From Pseudoalteromonas sp. GCY (GTDB taxonomy: Bacteria; Pseudomonadota; Gammaproteobacteria; Enterobacterales; Alteromonadaceae): a stretch of 64,000 nt of DNA. Below are positions 17,625-26,981 of the stretch, piece after piece. Under the pieces are notes generated by a model. That model saw only the letters and a list, made by a program, of their open reading frames with translations, did not search any database and was not told the origin of the DNA. The position numbers and the translations under genes were made by a program. The stretch is from positions 980,501 to 1,044,500 of the forward strand of contig NZ_CP068023.1 in the NCBI RefSeq assembly GCF_016695175.1. The letters are read 5' to 3'. Every line of letters starts with the position of its first letter. Within the stretch, counting starts at the first letter, position 1.

Positions 17625-19250
17625 TTAATTTTTTTGCGATAGAGAGAGCTGTGCTTCAATGGCGTGGATCAGCAACATCGCTTTATGCCATTGTTGTGAC
17701 AGTTGCCACATCTCCGCTAATGTATTGATATTGCTTACCATCTTATCTATCGCCAGCGAGGCGTGAGTACCAGCCAGAATTAAATCGTCTTTCACATCGT
17801 CATGTAAACGTTGCAGTGCCTCTTGTGCTAGTGACAGCTCTGCAGGTGTTACGCTTTGCTCATGTAAACTGGTTTTCATAAAGTGGCTAAGCTGGGCTTG
17901 GTATTCATTCAATTGTGCATGCAAGTCATGGTGCTCTGCGAGTTGCTTATATGGAGCGTGTTTCGTTAATTGTTCTACACAGTGGCTACAAGTAAACAAA
18001 TACTGCTCAATACGCATGAGTTTAGCGAGTAGTGAGGTGGTCTGTGATGATAATGCTGATTGCTCTACCGACACAATAAAAAGGCTAATTTGCTGACACA
18101 GTGATTGGATAGCATGGAGTGCCTGTTCAACCGCGAGTTTATCGGTCGGGAGTAGGCATTTATTAAACTGGGCTAACACTTTATCTGCAACAAGTTTGGA
18201 CTCAAGCAATAACGCATTGATTGCAAGTTCTGGCGTTTGGGCGATGGTATTATCTAAAAAGCGTAGCCTCGAAGCCATCTCCTCGGCACTACAAAAGCGT
18301 TTCATTAAAAAGCCAGCGAGCCTGTCATTTAGTGGAAAGATTAGTAGCACGCCCAAAATATTAAACAAAGTATGAAAAAGTGCCAATGACAACGCAGGAT
18401 CTGCAGTGACGCCGAAAAGCGCGGTAAAATGGTTGATGAGATAAAACAGCACAGGTAACACCATAAAAGCGACCATCGCGGTGAACACATTAAATATTAC
18501 CTGAGCCGCCGCGACGCGTTTGGCATTAGCTGTTGCGCCAATAGATGCCAGAATAGATGTTGACGTGGTGCCGACGTTTGCGCCGATGACCATCGCGCCT
18601 GCGGCGTATAATCCAATCATACCACTAGCAGCGGCGGTAATGGTCAAGGCGATGGAAGCACTGGAAGACTGGGTGAGGGTTGTCATCACTATGCCCACCA
18701 GTAAAAAGGTTAACATGCCGCTTATTCCCTCTGCAGTAAATTGGCTTAAATCAAAAGCCGCAACAATATGCTCAAATGCGCCTTTGAGAATATCAATACC
18801 GATAAAAAATAGCCCAAAACCGACCAAAGCCATACCTGCCGACGCCAGTCGCGAGCGAGGAAGTAGCAACTTCATCAAGGCGCCAATGCCTATCAAGGGG
18901 AGTGCGATAGCTTGGATATTAAATTTAAATCCAACCGCAGCCACTAACCAGCCAGTGATGGTGGTGCCAACATTGGCGCCATAGACGATACCAAGCGCCT
19001 GATGCATGGTAATAAGGCCTGCGTTCACAAAGCCCAAAGAGGCCACGGTAACCGCGCTGGAAGACTGCACTAAGGCTGTCATGCAAAAGCCAGCAGCAAT
19101 ACCGCGCTGAGGGGTTTTGGTCCACACTCCAAGCACTCGGCGCAGCGACGAGCCAGCCGCTAGTTTCAGGCCTTCCGTCATCATGCTTATCGCAACTAAA
19201 AATATTCCCAAACCGCCGAGTAGCGTTCCTGCAAGTTGAAGTGTTTCCAT
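17625..19250 (-). CDS. Na/phosphate cotransporter family protein (NptA/YjbB-like)
   Basis: 541 aa. Two inverted repeats of the Na_Pi_cotrans domain, each with the QSSSA signature (VQSSSAVTVASLGFVNAG near residue 60 and TQSSSASIALTITAAASG near residue 195), about eight to nine TM helices through residue 310, then a cytoplasmic helical PhoU-like region (about 330-535). The family moves phosphate with sodium; YjbB-type members export phosphate. No Pho box or pst genes are nearby. It is preceded by the AraC gene in the same orientation with a 48-base gap, so read-through is possible but a functional link is not evident. Confidence 0.9.
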   Translation of the reverse strand: METLQLAGTLLGGLGIFLVAISMMTEGLKLAAGSSLRRVLGVWTKTPQRGIAAGFCMTALVQSSSAVTVASLGFVNAGLITMHQALGIVYGANVGTTITGWLVAAVGFKFNIQAIALPLIGIGALMKLLLPRSRLASAGMALVGFGLFFIGIDILKGAFEHIVAAFDLSQFTAEGISGMLTFLLVGIVMTTLTQSSSASIALTITAAASGMIGLYAAGAMVIGANVGTTSTSILASIGATANAKRVAAAQVIFNVFTAMVAFMVLPVLFYLINHFTALFGVTADPALSLALFHTLFNILGVLLIFPLNDRLAGFLMKRFCSAEEMASRLRFLDNTIAQTPELAINALLLESKLVADKVLAQFNKCLLPTDKLAVEQALHAIQSLCQQISLFIVSVEQSALSSQTTSLLAKLMRIEQYLFTCSHCVEQLTKHAPYKQLAEHHDLHAQLNEYQAQLSHFMKTSLHEQSVTPAELSLAQEALQRLHDDVKDDLILAGTHASLAIDKMVSNINTLAEMWQLSQQWHKAMLLIHAIEAQLSLSQKN

Positions 19251-19298
19251 ATTCCTTCCGCGTATTACATTTTTACTCTGTTTGCTTGTTGCACAATA

Positions 19299-20351
19299 TC
19301 ACTTTTGTTGTGCTTTGCTTTGTTTAACGTCAACTTTTACCGTAGAACTCAAACTCTGCAGAAATTGCATAGGCGTAACGCCATTCCACGACTTAAACGC
19401 ACGTATAAAGCTACGCTCATCTGAAAACTGCAGCGCATGCGCCACCTCATACAAACTACTGCCTTGAGTTAGTCGCAGTTTGGCCTGCTTGTTCTGTACG
19501 TTATTTTTGAGTTGCCTAAAACTGGTTTGATACTCAGCGAGCCTTCGTCTTAATGTTGCCGGACTGATATTGAGCTTGTCAGCCATTTGTTCTTGGCACA
19601 GTGTTCCTGCGTTAAGCTCACTATAGACTTTATCGAGCAAGTTAGCATGGTCGTTAATCGACTGCTGGTGATGGAGTGTACTTGCGAGCGAATGATAAAT
19701 GGTATTGAGCGTTAAGTGCTCTAGCTTCGCTAAATCTAATGATTGATTAGTTTCTTGGTATTGATAGGTGAGTAAGTAGCGATTGCTTAAGGGTTTAATG
19801 GGAATGTGGGTGATAACCGAATTTAGCAGCGAGCTTGAGTCACTTTTGGTCTGCACTTGTGTGAGTTGAACTTGGGTGGTTTCGGCGCACACATATTTTA
19901 CGAGGCCATGGATCAATATCAGCATGCTATCTAACATACAGCGAGAAAAGAGCGCGTCAGCGGCCGTCGCGTAGTCAAAGGCTGCATCATCAATTATGTA
20001 ACTCACTTGAGTGTGTGACACCTCGCAGAAATTGTAAGTTCCCGCGTGGATAAAGTTATAGCCACGGGCAAGCTCTTGTAATAGCTGAGTAATGGTACGG
20101 CAATGGCGCAGGCTATTGAATACAAATTCGTTGGTGCCAGGCAGAAGCTTTTTGCGGTTGAGGTTTAGACTTTCGTCATTGAGCTCGACCGCACAGTGTT
20201 CCATCACGCGCATAAATTCAATGGCATCTAGGGCGTCAATGGCTTTATTGATAGCCAAATACTGCGCGACCGCAGCAAATTCCAGTTTTGCTGCGGTGAG
20301 TGTGTGCTGCATCAATTGCACGTAGCAAGGTGCAATGGCGGTGTTTGACAT
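19299..20351 (-). CDS. AraC-family transcriptional regulator
   Basis: 350 aa. The N-terminal roughly 200 residues resemble the Arabinose_bd/OruR-type sensor domain (PF12625 group). The C-terminal AraC DNA-binding domain has two HTH units, MADKLNISPATLRRRLAEYQ and VAHALQFSDERSFIRAFKSW, ending WNGVTPMQFLQSL. Regulators of this subgroup often control lipid, sterol or amino-acid catabolic genes. It lies just downstream of the receptor, esterase and lipase cluster in the same direction, separated by 121 bases, and is the likely local regulator. Confidence 0.9.
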   Translation of the reverse strand: MSNTAIAPCYVQLMQHTLTAAKLEFAAVAQYLAINKAIDALDAIEFMRVMEHCAVELNDESLNLNRKKLLPGTNEFVFNSLRHCRTITQLLQELARGYNFIHAGTYNFCEVSHTQVSYIIDDAAFDYATAADALFSRCMLDSMLILIHGLVKYVCAETTQVQLTQVQTKSDSSSLLNSVITHIPIKPLSNRYLLTYQYQETNQSLDLAKLEHLTLNTIYHSLASTLHHQQSINDHANLLDKVYSELNAGTLCQEQMADKLNISPATLRRRLAEYQTSFRQLKNNVQNKQAKLRLTQGSSLYEVAHALQFSDERSFIRAFKSWNGVTPMQFLQSLSSTVKVDVKQSKAQQK

Positions 20352-20472
20352 AAATACGTAAGCTCATCCTGTCACTCTCAACAATTCAGTTAATCAACAT
20401 CAACTCAAGATAGCAATAGTTTTGCGTTGCAACTTTAGTGCAGTATTTTGTCACCACCCGCCGAGGGGGCTG

Positions 20473-21714
20473 CTAGGGTGCACTTAACCAATTTTTGATT
20501 TGGTTGATTGCACTGGGTTCCCAGCCAAGCTCTAGGTGGTTGGTGGCTACAACCGCTGAGCCCGCTAAGTTACTTATTCCGGTGCTGTCGATGCAGCTAC
20601 TGATAAATACAACGCCATCGGAAGGGCCGGTATGTTCATTGTGAATAAATGCCATATCGGCCTGATCGCCACAAAGATTATAAACTTGAACGCTGCTGTC
20701 GGTGCCAGCGCTACGAACTTGCTCTACCAGTGAGTTGACCGTAAACGCTGCGATACCTCGGCCTTTGCTCACAAACCCTAAGCCACCGTAGTAAGTGGTG
20801 TACCAATCTTGTTCTGTGGTGGGGAGTGCATATTTATCATCTAGTGCTTTTAGCATCTGCGCGGAGCCTGGAAAGTAAGGCGAATCGTAAACCCACTCGG
20901 AACTTGAATACCATAAGCCAAAACATAATATCTGATCATGCGCAGTAGGCCCATTTATGCTGCCGCCACATTGCGAATAAGCACCATAGGTATGATTAAC
21001 GCCGTGACGAAATGACCAATCAATGCCGTTGTTGGGGGCACCGAGCATCACCAGTTTGCGTACGTCACTGTTGAATTTAGTGCTCCAAGCATTGGTTAAA
21101 GAAGAAATATACATGCGGGCATTAAACGCGCTTTTTGACCAAGTGACTAAATCGACTTGCGTTGCCCCCGTCTTATTTTTAACCTGAGCGATGGCATTGG
21201 CTATCTGCTCCGCCCAGATATAGCCATCGCCATTTTTATGCGCCAGATTTAAGGCGAATACTTTGTAATCATCATTAGCAAGGGCTTGCATTAAGCCTTG
21301 CGAAGGGCAGTTTTGTCGACCACAGCCGTAACTACCGGCCTCGTTTGGATTTGCCCAAGCCAAGTCAGCATCTTGATTGGCACCGTGGATCAGCAACACC
21401 GGTGTTTGGCGGCTGTTACTATCCCAACCCGGCGCATGATAAAGCAGAAACTGCGCAGAGCTTGGTTGGCTAGATGCAAAGAAAGTAGCACGCTGACCTG
21501 ATTGATCGCCACGGCCGTCGGCAGGAAAGCTTTCATTGCCGATGTGCCCTGAGCTATCTCGCCATCTTTCAACCTTTTGCCAGCCATTGTTAATACCTGT
21601 GGTATAGGTGGCTTCAAGTGTCGCTGATGCGTGCGCTAAACCACTTGCTGCGAGTGAGATAAAAACGAGCAATCCATAAGTGTGAGTGCGCAACGCTGTG
21701 TTTGTGTTTTTCAT
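20473..21714 (-). CDS. Secreted lipase-like alpha/beta hydrolase
   Basis: 413 aa with a signal peptide (LLVFISLAASGLAHASA). The oxyanion strand is TPVLLIHGANQDADLAW and the nucleophile region is VDLVTWSKSAFNARMY, followed by VMLGAPNNGIDWSFRHG, which resembles secreted triacylglycerol lipases. The elbow reads T-W-S-K-S rather than G-x-S-x-G, an unusual variant. A late NHLELGWEPSAI carries the probable catalytic His, and several Cys pairs (GCGRQNC, NLCGDQ, SSCIDS) suggest disulfides. It is third in an apparent operon after the TonB receptor and HSL-type esterase (9-base gap), so a role in releasing acyl or ester substrates outside the cell is plausible. Confidence 0.8.
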   Translation of the reverse strand: MKNTNTALRTHTYGLLVFISLAASGLAHASATLEATYTTGINNGWQKVERWRDSSGHIGNESFPADGRGDQSGQRATFFASSQPSSAQFLLYHAPGWDSNSRQTPVLLIHGANQDADLAWANPNEAGSYGCGRQNCPSQGLMQALANDDYKVFALNLAHKNGDGYIWAEQIANAIAQVKNKTGATQVDLVTWSKSAFNARMYISSLTNAWSTKFNSDVRKLVMLGAPNNGIDWSFRHGVNHTYGAYSQCGGSINGPTAHDQILCFGLWYSSSEWVYDSPYFPGSAQMLKALDDKYALPTTEQDWYTTYYGGLGFVSKGRGIAAFTVNSLVEQVRSAGTDSSVQVYNLCGDQADMAFIHNEHTGPSDGVVFISSCIDSTGISNLAGSAVVATNHLELGWEPSAINQIKNWLSAP

Positions 21715-21723
21715 ATTTTTATC

Positions 21724-22674
21724 CTAGGTCAAGTCATGTTTTAACTGATTGGCGATATTACTGCGCGCGAGCTTGCAGACGTCGAGCACGGCAAAGGAGA
21801 AAAACGCATGTATGGTATTTTCAAAGCAGGTTAAGGTATTAAGCACACCCGCTTGCTTTAGTTTTTTGGCGAGCAGTACTCCCTCATCGTAAAGTGGGTC
21901 GCAGCCGGCAAGCAACACACTGGTGGCAGGAAGATGCGTCATGTCTTCAATAAATAATGGCGAGACATTGACGTCCGCCGCGGTTTGTTCGGGTGCTAGA
22001 TACCAGTCGCAGGTGTCTTTAATTGCCTCTCTGGTTAGCAACAAGTCTCCATCGCCATACTTCATGCGTGACGGATAGGTTTCATGGGGAGAAAAGGAGT
22101 CAACCACCGGGTAAACTAGGTATAAGTTACTTAGGGTGTTTGGCTGTTGTTGATGTAAGTTATGCGCTGCAACAAGCGCTAAGTTACCACCCGCACTGTC
22201 GCCCATCAGTGAAATCTTAGTGGGGTCTAGCTCCAACTGCTGGTGGTTTTCTTGCAGCCAATCTACAACGGCTATCACTTGTTGCAGGGCGTATGGAAAC
22301 TTATGCTCAGGCGCGAGGCTGTATTCCACACTGAAAAATACGACACCGGATTGCTGGCATAAGTCTTTTACCAGTCCGTCATAGCAGTCGACATCTCCTA
22401 AAGACCAGCCGCCGCCGTGGACAAACACCACCGCGGGACTGGGGCTTGCCAAAGGATGCGCTGGGCGGTAACAGCGAACGCCCACGTGAATACCATTGTG
22501 TTCAATGTGTAGATCTTGGCTACTTACTTGTGCTTCAATCTCTCCCGCGAGCCCTAAAAACATCGCTCTTGCGCCTTCTCGAGAGGTCTCAATGGAGATT
22601 TCAATGTCATGAATGTCCCCAGCTTGAGCCGCGAGGTCGTCTAACAATGCTTGTGTTTGTTTGTCTAATTTCAT
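21724..22674 (-). CDS. Alpha/beta hydrolase, HSL-family esterase
   Basis: 316 aa, cytoplasmic (no signal). The hormone-sensitive-lipase hallmarks are complete: VVFVHGGGWSLGD for the oxyanion HGGG, SLMGDSAGGNLAL with the Ser nucleophile, LAGCDPLYDEG with the acid Asp, and ENTIHAFFSF with the His. Such enzymes hydrolyse short acyl esters. The gene begins 2 bases after the TonB-receptor stop and ends 9 bases before the lipase-like gene, so the three are almost certainly co-transcribed. It probably acts on products imported by the receptor. Confidence 0.92.
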   Translation of the reverse strand: MKLDKQTQALLDDLAAQAGDIHDIEISIETSREGARAMFLGLAGEIEAQVSSQDLHIEHNGIHVGVRCYRPAHPLASPSPAVVFVHGGGWSLGDVDCYDGLVKDLCQQSGVVFFSVEYSLAPEHKFPYALQQVIAVVDWLQENHQQLELDPTKISLMGDSAGGNLALVAAHNLHQQQPNTLSNLYLVYPVVDSFSPHETYPSRMKYGDGDLLLTREAIKDTCDWYLAPEQTAADVNVSPLFIEDMTHLPATSVLLAGCDPLYDEGVLLAKKLKQAGVLNTLTCFENTIHAFFSFAVLDVCKLARSNIANQLKHDLT

Positions 22675-22676
22675 AA

Positions 22677-24947
22677 TTAAAACTTATATTTAAGGTTGAT
22701 ACCGTACGTTCTAGGCGCGCCGTAATAACCAAGTTGAACCCCAGGTGCTGCGCTAAGATCGAAGCCGTGTTGACGATAGCGTTTATCGCCTAAGTTTTTG
22801 CCGTATAAACTTGCTTCCCAACTGTCGTCCGCTGAGCGGTAGTGTAGTGACATATCAAAGAGGGTGTAGCCAGACTGTGCGAGTACCTCTGAACTACTCA
22901 CGGTGAGATAGGTTTTACTGCGATAGGCGGCACTACCACGTAGTGAAAATTCGCCTTGCGTAAAGGCGCTAAAGAAGTATTCAAAGCCCGCACGGCCATT
23001 CCATTTTGGTGAATTAACCAGCTCTCTTTCATCGCTGACTTCTTTACCAAAGTCGCCGATGAGCTCATCATAACCGCCCCCTAAATAGCCTAGGTTGAGG
23101 TTCAGAGTGAGATTATCGGAAGCCACGGCTTCGAGCTCCATTTCTGCGCCATAAATAGTGGCTTTACCTGCATTTTCAAAAAGGGATAAAAACGCGCCGG
23201 TGTCGGGGTCGATAGAAAAGCGGCTGAGCTGAAAGTTTTTGTAGTCATTGAAAAAAGCCGCGGTATTTAAGCGAATATTCTGCTTATTCAGTAAAGACTT
23301 AGAGCCAACTTCATAGCTCCACAAGGTTTCTGGTTCAAAAGGTTGTGCAAATGAGGTGATCCGGCCGTTAAAACCGCCACTTTTAAATCCTTTTCCAGCG
23401 CTCAGGTAAACCATGCTGTCGTCGGATATGGTGTAATCGAACACCACCTTTGGAGTAAACTCTTTCCATTCCTTGGATGCGCTGTAACCTGAAGGGCTAT
23501 AGCCAATCCCCGTGCCGAATACCGCCTCCATTTCCTCAGCCGTTGTTACACCAGTGCCAAAAAACTCCTCGCCTTTGGACGTGACTTCTTTTTTCTCTAT
23601 GGTGTAGCGTGCGCCAAGCGTGACGTCGAGCTTTTCAGTCAAAGACCAAGAGAGGTTAGCGTAGAGGGCTGAGCTGGTATTTTCTTGATCACGTTCTCCT
23701 GCGTTAATCACAGGCCAAGGCAGGTAAACGTCTGGTGCCACCATAACGAAAAAGTCCGGAGCAACGGAGCCGCCAAAACTCAGATCGTCCTCATTAAAGT
23801 AATAGAGCCCAGATACCAAAGAGAACTGGTCGTCTTTGTATAACCATTGAAATTCTTGGCTTATCTGCTGCTGATCTTCGAAGTTAAAAATACCAAATGA
23901 TGCGTCGGGGGTGGCATCTAAGTCTAAGTGCGTGCGGTATTCCATTTCGCGTCGAGCAGTGATGGATTTAAATACCGAGTGGCCCGTGAGATATTCAAGC
24001 GTTAAGCTCGCTCCCGAGGTATCTAGTTCTTCTAAATCGTTGTAGTTAACGTCGACGACAAATGGGTCTTCCTCGGACGCATAGTCGCCTTCTTTTATCA
24101 CCGAATAGATAGGCGTTTCTCGATGTGGAGTGCGTGAGCTTGAGGGAGATGCGTTTGAGCCATCGACGACTAAATAAGCCGAAAAATTCTCACTTGGCTG
24201 ATAAAGTAAGCTGCCGCGCCACGCTAGGGTATCTTTGTCGTGGTCGTCACTATTGTTATAGCGATTCTCACTAAAACCATCTCGGCTACTTTTGGCAATC
24301 GCAAAACGCCCAGAGAGCGTGTCTTCAATCAATGCACCGTTGACGCTAGCTTTTATCGTCCGAGCATTATAATTTCCAAGCGCCACGCTGACATATCCTT
24401 CGTTATCTAGCGAAGGTTTGGCACTACTGAAACGCACCGCGCCACCTATGGTATTGCGACCGTAAAGGGTACCTTGTGGACCACGCAATACCTCGATTTG
24501 CTCAGGGTCGACGACATCTAAAAAGGCACCTTGAACGCGCCCAAGATATACATCATCGAGATACACGCCAACGCCGGGATCGTTAAACGAGATAGAGTCA
24601 ATTTGGCCAATTCCGCGGATATAAATGACGGCGTTGGAAGCATCACCTGAGTGCAGATTAAGGTTTGGAACGTGAGATGCCAAGTCACCGAGGTCTTGTA
24701 CGTTCATCTTCTCAAGCTCTGAGGCGGAGAGGGCGGTCACCGCAAGCGCGACATTTTGTAGATTTTCGGTTTGCCGCGTTGCGGTGACGCTGATCCGCTC
24801 AATTTTTTTGCTTTGCTCAGTGCTAAGCGTGGGTTCCGCTTCGGCATAACTATGGCCTGATAATACAGCCGCTATCAGAAGTGATAGTGTATGCAGTGGC
24901 ATACCTTTGGTTGAACTGACTCTGTGCGATTGAGTTGCTGCAATCAT
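22677..24947 (-). CDS. TonB-dependent outer-membrane receptor
   Basis: About 756 aa. Signal peptide (LHTLSLLIAAVLSGHSYAEA), TonB-box-like ERISVTATR, plug domain (SELEKMNVQDLGDLASHVPN, VYLDDVYLGR, EQIEVLRGPQGTLYGRNTIG) and a 22-strand barrel ending in RTYGINLKYKF with a terminal Phe. It belongs to the branch often annotated for catabolic substrates rather than siderophores. The start at 24947 is chosen because GAAAGG lies nine bases upstream; a TTG/ATG-like upstream extension to 25007 is open. First gene of a unit with two ester hydrolases; the ligand is therefore perhaps an ester or lipid. Promoter region shared with the divergent metallopeptidase gene. Confidence 0.92.
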   Translation of the reverse strand: MIAATQSHRVSSTKGMPLHTLSLLIAAVLSGHSYAEAEPTLSTEQSKKIERISVTATRQTENLQNVALAVTALSASELEKMNVQDLGDLASHVPNLNLHSGDASNAVIYIRGIGQIDSISFNDPGVGVYLDDVYLGRVQGAFLDVVDPEQIEVLRGPQGTLYGRNTIGGAVRFSSAKPSLDNEGYVSVALGNYNARTIKASVNGALIEDTLSGRFAIAKSSRDGFSENRYNNSDDHDKDTLAWRGSLLYQPSENFSAYLVVDGSNASPSSSRTPHRETPIYSVIKEGDYASEEDPFVVDVNYNDLEELDTSGASLTLEYLTGHSVFKSITARREMEYRTHLDLDATPDASFGIFNFEDQQQISQEFQWLYKDDQFSLVSGLYYFNEDDLSFGGSVAPDFFVMVAPDVYLPWPVINAGERDQENTSSALYANLSWSLTEKLDVTLGARYTIEKKEVTSKGEEFFGTGVTTAEEMEAVFGTGIGYSPSGYSASKEWKEFTPKVVFDYTISDDSMVYLSAGKGFKSGGFNGRITSFAQPFEPETLWSYEVGSKSLLNKQNIRLNTAAFFNDYKNFQLSRFSIDPDTGAFLSLFENAGKATIYGAEMELEAVASDNLTLNLNLGYLGGGYDELIGDFGKEVSDERELVNSPKWNGRAGFEYFFSAFTQGEFSLRGSAAYRSKTYLTVSSSEVLAQSGYTLFDMSLHYRSADDSWEASLYGKNLGDKRYRQHGFDLSAAPGVQLGYYGAPRTYGINLKYKF

Positions 24948-25136
24948 GCTGAGTAACCTTTCGTCGTTATTATTATGTTCTCCAGTATAGGAATGAAGAA
25001 AATTCAATAGCTAGGACAAAAACAGTCAACTTGATGAGCAAATTAGCTCAGGACAGAGCGAAGCCGTACTCGACTAGTATTTAATCAATAAATAGGTTAA
25101 TTTTATTGCACCTAAAAGAGATACAATCCGAGTTGC

Positions 25137-26843
25137 ATGAAAAATACAATAACATTAACAATTACTTTGCTATTCTCGTTGCTACTAATGCTATCAACGC
25201 CAACTTTGGGATCTGAGAGTGAAAATAAGCTGCAGATCCATGTCCATTATCAACAAGCCTCGGATTCATGGTTGATACAGTACAAATTGCCTAAAGCAGT
25301 TGAGCGGGTAAGCTTTGCAAGACAAAGTAACTTCGACCGCACGCAGCACTACCAAATAACTCAACTAGACCTGAAGTGGCAGCAAGAAGATGGAGTACTA
25401 TCAATCACCGCAGCGAATGGTAAAAAGTTTACGTCTTTCTCGCTTACATTTGATTCGTTTTATGGTTTTATCCTAAAAGACTACAGCCAAAATGTGCAAT
25501 ACAGTGATGGCAGCGTTTTGTTTTACACCAATCATCTTAGCCTTAGTGAAAAGTTAACTGCACAATCGGAGCCTATATTTGATGGGACCCGGTTTTATTT
25601 TTATAGCCCAAAGACCGATATTGTTTTCTCGGGCAAGCGATATAAGCATAAGGCAAGCTGGGATTTAGTCGGAGATGGAACTTATATTTACTTTGGCACG
25701 ATCACTCCCATTGAGAATGACAACATGATAGCGGTAGTAGATCCAGCGCTACCTAAGTGGGTGTGGCAAAACACACAAACATATTTCCCCAAACTATTTG
25801 ACTATTACGCCAAAAAACTAGATCAACCACTTAACTTCAAGCCTGTCGTATTTTTTAATTATGCACACTTAGCTGACGATTTTGCCAATTATGAAGGGGG
25901 AACGTTAGCTGGACTGGTGCAGTTAAGTGTGAATGGTAAACGTTGGCAAAACAAAGACAGTGAGCGTTTTAACCAGCTCTTCCACTTTCTTGCCCATGAA
26001 GCTGCTCATTTTTGGAATGGTCAAATGTATGCGATTGAAGACTATGAACATGCTTGGCTACATGAAGGGGGAGCCGATGCTTTTGCTTACTTTGCAATGC
26101 TAGAATTTGGTTTTATTGACGCTAAACAGTGGTTACAAAAATTTGAAGAGTCAGCCAATCAATGTTTATTGAACAAAGAGCAAACGGCGCTTAACGAGTC
26201 AGCGAAGCAACAACGATACAAAAACTATTATTCTTGTGGCGCGGTAATGGCGCTTGCCAGTCATTATCAGGTTCAAGCTACAAACCCCTCGCAGTCACTT
26301 TTTGATATCTGGCGACATCTATTCGCACAAAGTAAGGCCTACTCATACAATCAAAACGACTATTTTAATACACTACATGGTTTACTCGGCAATGATCGGC
26401 TTGCTAAGGCATTGGGGCGTTTTAGCGATCAAAGAGTGGAAGATAATCTCAGTGAAATAGTGACTTGGTTTGACGGCACTGTGCTTAAGGGGGTTGTGTC
26501 AACGGACTACCCTAGTTTTTACCATCAACATTGGGGTAAAGAGATTATCATAGAACTAATGCGCACTCATTGTCGCAGGATTAGCCTCAGCTATTACGAT
26601 GACTATATCAAGACCTACCCGATAGAGAACTGCAAAGTATTTGACCGTGATATGGAAATACAGTTTGTCGATGGAGTGGATCTGCTTAAAAATGGGGTAT
26701 CGGCTTATCAAGCTTTCAAAGCAAAATGTCAGCGCGGTGGCGTTGTTAATTTTGCAGATAGAACAAAGCAACCTGTTGCCCAAATCCGCTGTTTGGATCA
26801 AGTTGACGCACTTACGCCTTACATACAATTAACGACCGAATAG
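25137..26843 (+). CDS. Secreted M1-like zinc metallopeptidase
   Basis: 568 aa with a signal peptide (ITLLFSLLLMLSTPTLG). The gluzincin zinc site is complete: H287-E288-A-A-H291 in FLAHEAAHFWNG and E310 in WLHEGGADAF, with 18 residues between His291 and Glu310 as in M1 aminopeptidases. The canonical GXMEN motif is not seen, so it is a distant member. It is divergent from the TonB-receptor operon, 130-190 bases apart. Two late Cys pairs (THCRRIS, ENCKVFD, AKCQRGG, IRCLDQ) may form disulfides. Substrate unknown; periplasmic or surface peptide processing is likely. Confidence 0.8.
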   Translation: MKNTITLTITLLFSLLLMLSTPTLGSESENKLQIHVHYQQASDSWLIQYKLPKAVERVSFARQSNFDRTQHYQITQLDLKWQQEDGVLSITAANGKKFTSFSLTFDSFYGFILKDYSQNVQYSDGSVLFYTNHLSLSEKLTAQSEPIFDGTRFYFYSPKTDIVFSGKRYKHKASWDLVGDGTYIYFGTITPIENDNMIAVVDPALPKWVWQNTQTYFPKLFDYYAKKLDQPLNFKPVVFFNYAHLADDFANYEGGTLAGLVQLSVNGKRWQNKDSERFNQLFHFLAHEAAHFWNGQMYAIEDYEHAWLHEGGADAFAYFAMLEFGFIDAKQWLQKFEESANQCLLNKEQTALNESAKQQRYKNYYSCGAVMALASHYQVQATNPSQSLFDIWRHLFAQSKAYSYNQNDYFNTLHGLLGNDRLAKALGRFSDQRVEDNLSEIVTWFDGTVLKGVVSTDYPSFYHQHWGKEIIIELMRTHCRRISLSYYDDYIKTYPIENCKVFDRDMEIQFVDGVDLLKNGVSAYQAFKAKCQRGGVVNFADRTKQPVAQIRCLDQVDALTPYIQLTTE

Positions 26844-26908
26844 TCAAATCCAAGGATGTATTGAGGCGGTGTTTTAATTAAAAAAGTTGGACGAACAGTC
26901 ATAGTGAG

Positions 26909-26938
26909 ATGTGATACTAATTTGAGCTTGTATCACAT
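26909..26938 (+). terminator. Hairpin between convergent genes
   Basis: ATGTGATAC (26909-26917) and GTATCACAT (26930-26938) are perfect complements with a 12-base loop, followed by TTTCAACATTATTT. Likely terminator for the metallopeptidase gene. Confidence 0.55.
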
Positions 26939-26981
26939 TTCAACATTATTTATTCAGTACCTCGTTATGGTTAAACTTTAT

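Noticed and set aside
18520..18984. 154-aa + strand frame
   Set aside because: Antisense shadow of the Na/Pi cotransporter; low-complexity Ala/Pro/Ile composition reflects the complementary TM codons.
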